Of a stretch of 64,000 nucleotides of DNA, positions 58,873 to 64,000 are shown in pieces. How positions within the stretch are numbered: position 1 is the stretch's first letter; each line of letters starts with the position of its first letter. The DNA is from Siphonodentalium dalli (Eukaryota; Mollusca; Scaphopoda; Gadilida; Siphonodentaliidae). Position numbers and translations under genes: made by a program. The notes below the pieces were generated by a model, which saw only the letters and a list, made by a program, of their open reading frames with translations, was not told where the DNA came from and made no database searches. The stretch lies in contig CP136067.1 in NCBI GenBank assembly GCA_032622095.1, forward strand, positions 123,851,030 to 123,915,029, given 5' to 3'.

Positions 58873-59643
58873 TTACCAACAGTCTGCCTCAATTCTTTCA
58901 GATACTTTCCTGAGCCAATATTTCCCCAATATAATGTCTGGGTGAATACCGTCCTTGTAGAGGGTGAAGTTAAAGGTCTTCTTTAGTTGAAGTTTCCCTC
59001 CTCTCCGCACTTTTTTCCTTTCACTGAAGTCTGGGGTGAAAGATGGTGAGTGCACTCCGAGTAGTTTGTTTATATGTCTGATGCGTCCATTCAGTTTGTA
59101 GACTTGCTGTTCTAGGATGGCATCTTGTTCACGGAATACAGATGGATTATGATGTTTCTGGTAGCGGTTGTAGGATTCAATTGAATACACTGGTGTTTCA
59201 AGTATGGTAACTTTGCAGCCTTGATTGGTGATTATTTCTACTGCTTTCTGATACTCACTAACAGCTTCTTCTACGGCGTCATCATTTTCAGATCGTAGAG
59301 AAATAAATTTTCCGTTCCGTTGGGTGAGGTCACATGTTCCATGCCAGAGGTAGAACCACACAGTTTTATTCACAGAGATGAGGTTTTCTATGTGGTTTTT
59401 TAGCCAGATTGTACCCTCTTCTGATGTTCTTCCTCCTTTGTTATACCATTCCAGGTTGTTGATGTCAAAACTGTGGAGTGATCTTGATTTTAGATACTTT
59501 CCTTTACTGTCAGCAACAATGATGGGTTTTATGTTGTATTTGCTTCTAGGGAAGTTCCTTCTAGACGCGATGTATTTGCGTATCTTGAACTCCGATGGTG
59601 GACAACTGTCTGTTGTTACGGACGCTGTTTGTTGTTGATGCAT
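58873..59643 (-). CDS. ORF1: SGNH/GDSL-like esterase of the CR1-like element
   Basis: 256 codons from the first Met. IIVADSKGKYL (41-51) fits block I with the nucleophile Ser46. GGRT (70-73) lies near block II, HGTCDLT (101-107) near block III, and DGIHPDIILGKYWL near the C terminus fits the Asp-x-x-His block. Esterase ORF1 proteins of CR1/L2 elements are thought to bind element RNA and membranes or lipids. A basic stretch (KKVRRGGKLQLKKT) could bind nucleic acid. The ORF is upstream of ORF2 with a 108-bp gap and is intact. Confidence 0.8.
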   Translation of the reverse strand: MHQQQTASVTTDSCPPSEFKIRKYIASRRNFPRSKYNIKPIIVADSKGKYLKSRSLHSFDINNLEWYNKGGRTSEEGTIWLKNHIENLISVNKTVWFYLWHGTCDLTQRNGKFISLRSENDDAVEEAVSEYQKAVEIITNQGCKVTILETPVYSIESYNRYQKHHNPSVFREQDAILEQQVYKLNGRIRHINKLLGVHSPSFTPDFSERKKVRRGGKLQLKKTFNFTLYKDGIHPDIILGKYWLRKVSERIEADCW

Positions 59644-60303
59644 CGAAATTAGGTAAGGTGGTAAGAGGAACCCGGCCTCCAGCTATTTTACCAACTAATG
59701 TTTCCTCATAACTGTAGACAATAAACACACATTGATCTTAAACATAACCATGTCTAAAGTTCTCGCGATCCATGATGGAAAATGGATATTTTGACATTCG
59801 ATTATTTGAAAATTTTAGAGAGAATTTTTTTTTTCACTTCCTGTCGCGCGCGCGCATGCCCATCATATTCGATATTTCGGAATCAAGTTGAAAATGAAAG
59901 CGCTTGTTCACCAGCACAGAAGGGGAATAAGATTAGTTTAGTAAAATAGATCATTTAGATCGCTTTGTGTAAGGAAAATGGTCCATAGTCGATGATAATA
60001 TTCATGTTGTCCCAACAACGTTCAACACAGAAATGACAGCAATCGTATTTCCTGCACAATTTAAATGAAAGGCACGGGCGCCGCTGAAAACACATCGTTT
60101 TTTAGCCAATCACAACGATTATTTACGCAAACAAATTACTAGAGTACTCCATGCAAAGAATCGAGTACGCCCAATACGAATTACACCACGAAATGTTTTC
60201 TCACCTGAGACCGAAAAAGCGCAGTATTTCGTTGACTATTCAGTCGAATTGTGACCATAAACTTTCAGTCGTATTACAAAAGAAATAAATACACGGTGTA
60301 TCG

Positions 60304-60402
60304 GTGTGTATGGTCAAGTTGTACCACAAAAAACTGATTGTAGGACTCCGCTACGCGTCGTCCTACAATCAGTTTTTTGTGGTACAACTTGACCATACAC
60401 AC
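60304..60402. repeat. Perfect 43-bp inverted repeat with 13-nt loop
   Basis: The left arm 60304-60346 (GTGTGTATGGTCAAGTTGTA, then CCACAAAAAACTGATTGTAGGAC) pairs without mismatch with 60360-60402. The loop is TCCGCTACGCGTC. An outer imperfect stem (AGAAATAAATACAC/GTGTATTTATTTCT) extends it. The TTGTACCAC word and a smaller hairpin recur at 54,822-54,853. Confidence 0.95.
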
Positions 60403-60429
60403 CTCTACAACGTGTATTTATTTCTTAAA

Positions 60430-60626
60430 CAATAGAGATGCGAGTATGGACCGAAATTTACTTTTGCCAAATAATTTGCCAATTGTTTTTAGAATTTACC
60501 AAATGCTATCCCTGGTAGTATCATTTTCTGCAACCTTGAGTCTTATGTTTTAATAATCGCGGTTTGAACGACTTTTGATATCGATAGGAAAGCAGGTAAT
60601 TAATAATTATACTCGCATCTCTATTG
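60430..60626. mobile_element. Small MITE, 197 bp
   Basis: CAATAGAGATGCGAGTAT at the left end is inverted at the right end as ATACTCGCATCTCTATTG (one extra internal T). Internal sequence is AT-rich and non-coding. Target duplication not clear. Confidence 0.65.
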
Positions 60627-60636
60627 TGGTTTATTA

Positions 60637-61345
60637 GTGTCGGCGCACACGATCACGGTTGTCCCCGGTTTACCCGGCTGCGGTGTAAATCGGGGACAAC
60701 CGGGATCGTGTGCGCCGACACTTTGGGCCGGTTTTTGTCGGATCCGATTTAACCGGACCGATCAAACTGAGTTTGATTTCATCCGGAAAAACCGGCTCGT
60801 GACGATGGCAACGCGCGTGTTTTGCTTGTCACATGACCAAAACATCATTCAAAATGTCGGAATAGTTAGCAGCGACCGCTATTCGAAAATTATGTCAAGA
60901 ATTCTGATCCATCGACAAGTAACAACTGCTGGTAGACCTATGGGCAGAAAATAGGTGCCCGTATATAGTAATCGCAACAAGAAGGCGGTAGCTGTGGAAA
61001 GGTAGTTTACGCCTATGTACGGCTATTGGCAGTATTCACAGTATTGCCCGTGACCTCAAATTCAATATATTATTATTAATATTATATATTCATTCAGTTT
61101 ATTATTAATAAATATTAGGCTTTAGAAATACATATTAATATAAATCACCATGACTAGCTATAGTAAATGTCTAGATTGGCTGACCACACCAGTTGGCTAT
61201 TTACTACAGTGAGCGTAGGCATAGCATGCATATGACCGGAGTGAAAATCGGACTCGTGTGCGCTGAACCCCCCGATTTTATCGGGCCCGATTTACACCGC
61301 AGCCGGGTAAACCGGGGACAACCGTGATCGTGTGCGCCGACACTT
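60637..61345. mobile_element. 709-bp inverted-repeat element with nested terminal hairpin
   Basis: The first 59 bp (AGTGTCGGCGCACACGATCA ... TGTAAATCGGG) are repeated inverted and apparently exactly at 61,287-61,345. The left end is also a hairpin in itself: ATCGTGTGCGCCGACACT follows at 60,704-60,721. A small GC-rich ORF across the left end is an artefact of the repeat. No transposase seen. Confidence 0.8.
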
Positions 61346-61882
61346 ATAGAACAAACCAATAACCGAACAATAACATGATAGAAGGGTTGCTTCATACGGT
61401 CACGTGCACCACGAGGGGATTAGCTACATGTATATGTAAACACAACCACCACCCTAATAAGGGTAATCCCCCCACCCACCGATACTAATGCTATGAGATT
61501 AAATTCATCCTAATAGAGGTGTTAACTGTTCCTAAATCATATACAACACCACTAATATAATTATATTGTAAGTTTCCTAAAATGAATGGTATTAATTGAT
61601 CAATATTTTTTCAATTTTCTTGAGGACTTAAAAAGTGACTTGCCAAAACTTTTGCCAAATGTAAATATTTATTTGCCAAATGTGAATTATTTTTTGCCAT
61701 TGGCAAATTTGGCGAGTGGCAGTGGGAACCCTGCTAGCATTGAACACATATCCCACCTGAAATTTTCAACCACAGACCTGCATGTATCAGGTTTGCGCCC
61801 CAAAAATACGCGGTTTGTGCTCCAAAATACGCGTTATAATATTCGCTTTTTAAGTTTTCCCGATATAAAATATGTCTATAAA
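61346..61882. other. Non-coding stretch
   Basis: Several TTTGCCAAA words at 61,640-61,720. No gene recognised. Confidence 0.35.
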
Positions 61883-62238
61883 CACTTGAACTACCTTTCT
61901 ACGAGCAGTATGATATTGTCACATAAAGACACATTAGAGTCATGAACAATACAACTTTGAACCCGAGGTCTGGGTTCCAAAAATAAAAACAAAACATACA
62001 AAACAAAAAGCAGCCATTTGCACGGCATTGAACAGAAAAGAGCGTTATGTGTTAGTCTATTCTTGATATGCATGGTAGAAGTAAAGAGCCTTTGTTTCAC
62101 TTCTGTGCAAAAAAAATTGTAAACAGCTGGAAAACGGCTCTCTCTGACAACGGTATTTATTTCTCAGAGCATATGACGACGTAACCATCGTGAGAAGTGT
62201 GGGAAAGAGAAAAAAAAAGGAAGATGAAAATTAAATAA
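61883..62238 (-). repeat. 350-bp dispersed repeat, copy 3, inverted
   Basis: Reverse complement of 54,330-54,732, including the CTACGAGCAGTATGATATTG end and the GGTCTGGGTTCCAAAAA core. With copy 2 it encloses the CR1-like element and its neighbours as a 7 kb inverted pair. Confidence 0.85.
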
Positions 62239-62399
62239 TATATAATCAGCATCAAACAAGCGGATGCCCAAAATAAACTTCATAAATTGCGTAATCAATG
62301 GGTGTCATCGAACTTTTAACATCTTATTTTAAACAACATAAAATAAAAGACAGATAACTCTATATATCCCGTCTACGCTCACGCTTTCCGAAGTCCAGC

Positions 62400-63615
62400 G
62401 GGGGGTCCTACTAAAACCCGACCGCACCCGACCGCACACGACCGGACCCGACCGCCCCCGACCGGACCGCCCCCAGGGGTCCGAGCGAGATGGACCCGGA
62501 TGTACCAAAGTTCCAATCCCAAAGTCGATAGCTCGAGCGGATACGGCACTGTTAACCCCTGACTTGCGGCCGTTTCCGCCAGGTACGGGAAATTCAAAAA
62601 GGCACCGACCGCACCTCCCCTGACTGCCTGACCACGGAAATGGACATTATATCATGAAAGAAATACGGATATTCATCCATGCGCGATCAGACAAGTCGCT
62701 AGCTGCAGCGGAAGCGAATAAATGAACCCATATGCTGCTGCCGAATTCGCTATAAATGTATGCAAAAACGCCGAAATTAACACCCGCCGACCGGACCGCC
62801 CCCAGGGGTCCGAGCGAGATGGGGTTTTGCACTATCGTGTAGAATGGACCCGAATGAACCAAAGTTCCAATCCCCAAGTAGATAGCTCGAGCGGACACGG
62901 CACTGTTAACCCCTGACTTGCGGTCGTTTCCGCCAGGTACGGGAAATCCAAAAAGGCGCCGACCGCACCACCCCTGACTTGCCTGACCACGAAAATGGAC
63001 ATTATATCATGAAGGAAATACGGCTATTCATCCATGCGCGATCGGACAAGTCGCTAGCTGCAGCGGAAGTGAATAAATTAACCCATACGCTGCTTCCGAA
63101 TTCGCTATAAATGTACGCAAAAACGCCGAAATTAACACCCGCCGACCGGACCGCCCCCAGGGGTCCGAGCGAGATGGGGTTTGCACTATCGTGTAGAATG
63201 GACCAGAATGTACCAAAGTTCCAATCCCCAAGTCGATAGCTCGAGCAGACACGGCACTGTTAACCACTGACTTGCGGTCGTTTCCGCCAGGTACGGGAAA
63301 TCCAAAAAGGCGCCGACCGCACCACTCCTGACTGCCTGACCACGAAAATGGACATTATATCATGAAGGAAATACGGCTATTCATCCATGCGCGATCGGAC
63401 AAGTCGCTAGCTGCAGCGGAAGTGAATAAATTAACCCATACGCTGCTGCCGAATTCGCTATAAATGTACGCAAAAACGCCGAAATTAACACCCGCCGACC
63501 GGACCGCCCCTAGGTGTCCGAGCGAGATGGGGTTTGCACTATCGTGTAGAATGGACCCGAATATACCAAAGTTCCAACCCCAAGTCGATAGCGGATACGC
63601 CACTGGTAACACCAA
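62400..63615. repeat. 354-bp satellite, about 3.4 units
   Basis: GCCGACCGGACCGCCCC falls at 62,786, 63,141 and 63,494 (periods 355 and 353), with an earlier diverged unit whose match is at about 62,457. Units contain GGGGTCCGAGCGAGATGGGG, CGGCACTGTTAACC and TCATCCATGCGCGATC. The ORFs in it repeat with the unit and are not genes. Confidence 0.9.
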
Positions 63616-63932
63616 CTGCAATATGACACTTTTCAAAAATCTATTTAGGTGAGAAATCTTTAGTAGGAAACAAAAATTCGTGTAAATTGTGCCTGTGAAG
63701 CGTGTCCGTATGTGGAGGGAGGAGGTCCAGATGAATTTTTTTCGCACAGACAACCGTTATCTACAACATAAAGATGTGAAAGAATAAACGGGCAAAGTGT
63801 TTCCTGTTCATCCAAGATTGACGTTGAAAATTGTCAACATTCGGACCATAAACCTGGATTTCGTTTCCATTGTTTAACGGAAATTACTTTTGGAGCTATA
63901 TTGATTCACCCAATCTCAGAAATCGAAAAATA
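63616..63932. other. Non-coding stretch before a possible coding start
   Basis: No repeat or gene recognised. Confidence 0.3.
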
Positions 63933-64000
63933 ATGATAATGCGCGATAAGAAGGTGTACGAGATCATCGAGGAAATTACCGAGAGAAATATCAATGTTTC
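63933..64000 (+). CDS. Possible start of a coding region, cut by the window end
   Basis: From ATG at 63933 (second ATG at 63939) the frame reads MIMRDKKVYEIIEEITERNI and stays open to the window end. The charged helical composition and GC-rich third positions (AAG, GTG, TAC, GAG, ATC) differ from nearby non-coding sequence. Only 22 codons are visible, so the family is unknown. Confidence 0.35.
   Translation, partial: MIMRDKKVYEIIEEITERNINV

Larger units (their letters stand above)
55090..60000 (-). mobile_element. Nearly intact CR1-like non-LTR retrotransposon with a 2A-like motif
   Basis: Minus strand. 5' region, ORF1 (esterase-like, 59643-58873), 108-bp spacer, ORF2 (PHD, endonuclease, RT, 58764 to 55444 and on to 55232 after a frameshift), then a 3' UTR that includes a CAGATACAGATGATC stretch near 55,160. 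ORF1 esterase with ORF2 endonuclease-RT is typical of the CR1/L2 group. Element ends are approximate, as no target duplication was found. It is flanked by inverted copies of the 350-bp repeat. Confidence 0.85.

Noticed and set aside
60637-60954. 105-codon GC-rich ORF
   Set aside because: Half of it is the terminal inverted repeat hairpin of a MITE-like element.
62379-63753. ORFs in the 354-bp satellite
   Set aside because: They recur with the unit, shift frame between units and show no codon-level constraint.

Overview
The window looks like nuclear DNA of a marine invertebrate, most likely a lophotrochozoan such as a bivalve or gastropod. That is inferred from split exons with GT-AG introns, AT-rich intergenic sequence, a Ty3/Gypsy LTR element, CR1-like non-LTR elements with PHD and esterase domains, many foldback and MITE-like elements, and large satellite blocks. 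No prokaryotic operons, rRNA genes, tRNA genes or CRISPR arrays were recognised.

The host content I can support is one minus-strand gene spread over at least 44 kb. From its 5' side it has EGF-like exons (53.07-53.18, a broken copy at 52.9, 52.39-52.50, 49.13-49.23 and 48.94-49.03 kb). A complete CUB domain follows, cut into three exons at 42.09-42.23, 23.50-23.60 and 8.73-8.84 kb. Splice phases agree across all three CUB exons. The two CUB introns are about 18.5 and 14.7 kb and hold nearly all the satellite and transposon load. The 5' end (signal peptide) and 3' end lie outside the window or were not found.

Layout. 1-8,333: Ty3/Gypsy element with near-identical LTRs, gag, a -1 frameshift signal, pol broken by one indel in RT, and a 2.2 kb 3' region with small unexplained ORFs. 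9.75-10.3 kb: 3' end of a non-LTR element. 10.5-11.1 kb: MITE with TA duplication. 12.8-23.1 kb: 86-bp satellite, about 119 units. 26.0-28.2 kb: two copies of a 648-bp MITE. 28.2-32.1 kb: two decayed non-LTR elements on opposite strands. 32.3-34.6 kb: tandem pair of decayed, unrecognised coding units. 35.7-37.6 kb: three diverged copies of a 300-bp repeat with a foldback element between two of them. 38.5-39.3 kb: another foldback. 39.7-41.4 kb: 47-49-bp satellite. 42.8-44.5 kb: small tandem repeats. 46.0-48.07 kb: 75-bp satellite without stops in several frames. 49.66-52.35 kb: large foldback between EGF exons. 53.4-62.2 kb: a repeat cluster around a nearly intact CR1-like element whose ORF2 carries a 2A-like motif, a PHD finger, endonuclease and reverse transcriptase. 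60.3-61.35 kb: a perfect 43-bp hairpin and two small inverted-repeat elements. 62.4-63.6 kb: 354-bp satellite. 63.93 kb to the end: possible start of a new plus-strand coding region.

All calls come from reading the sequence. No database search or RNA evidence was available.
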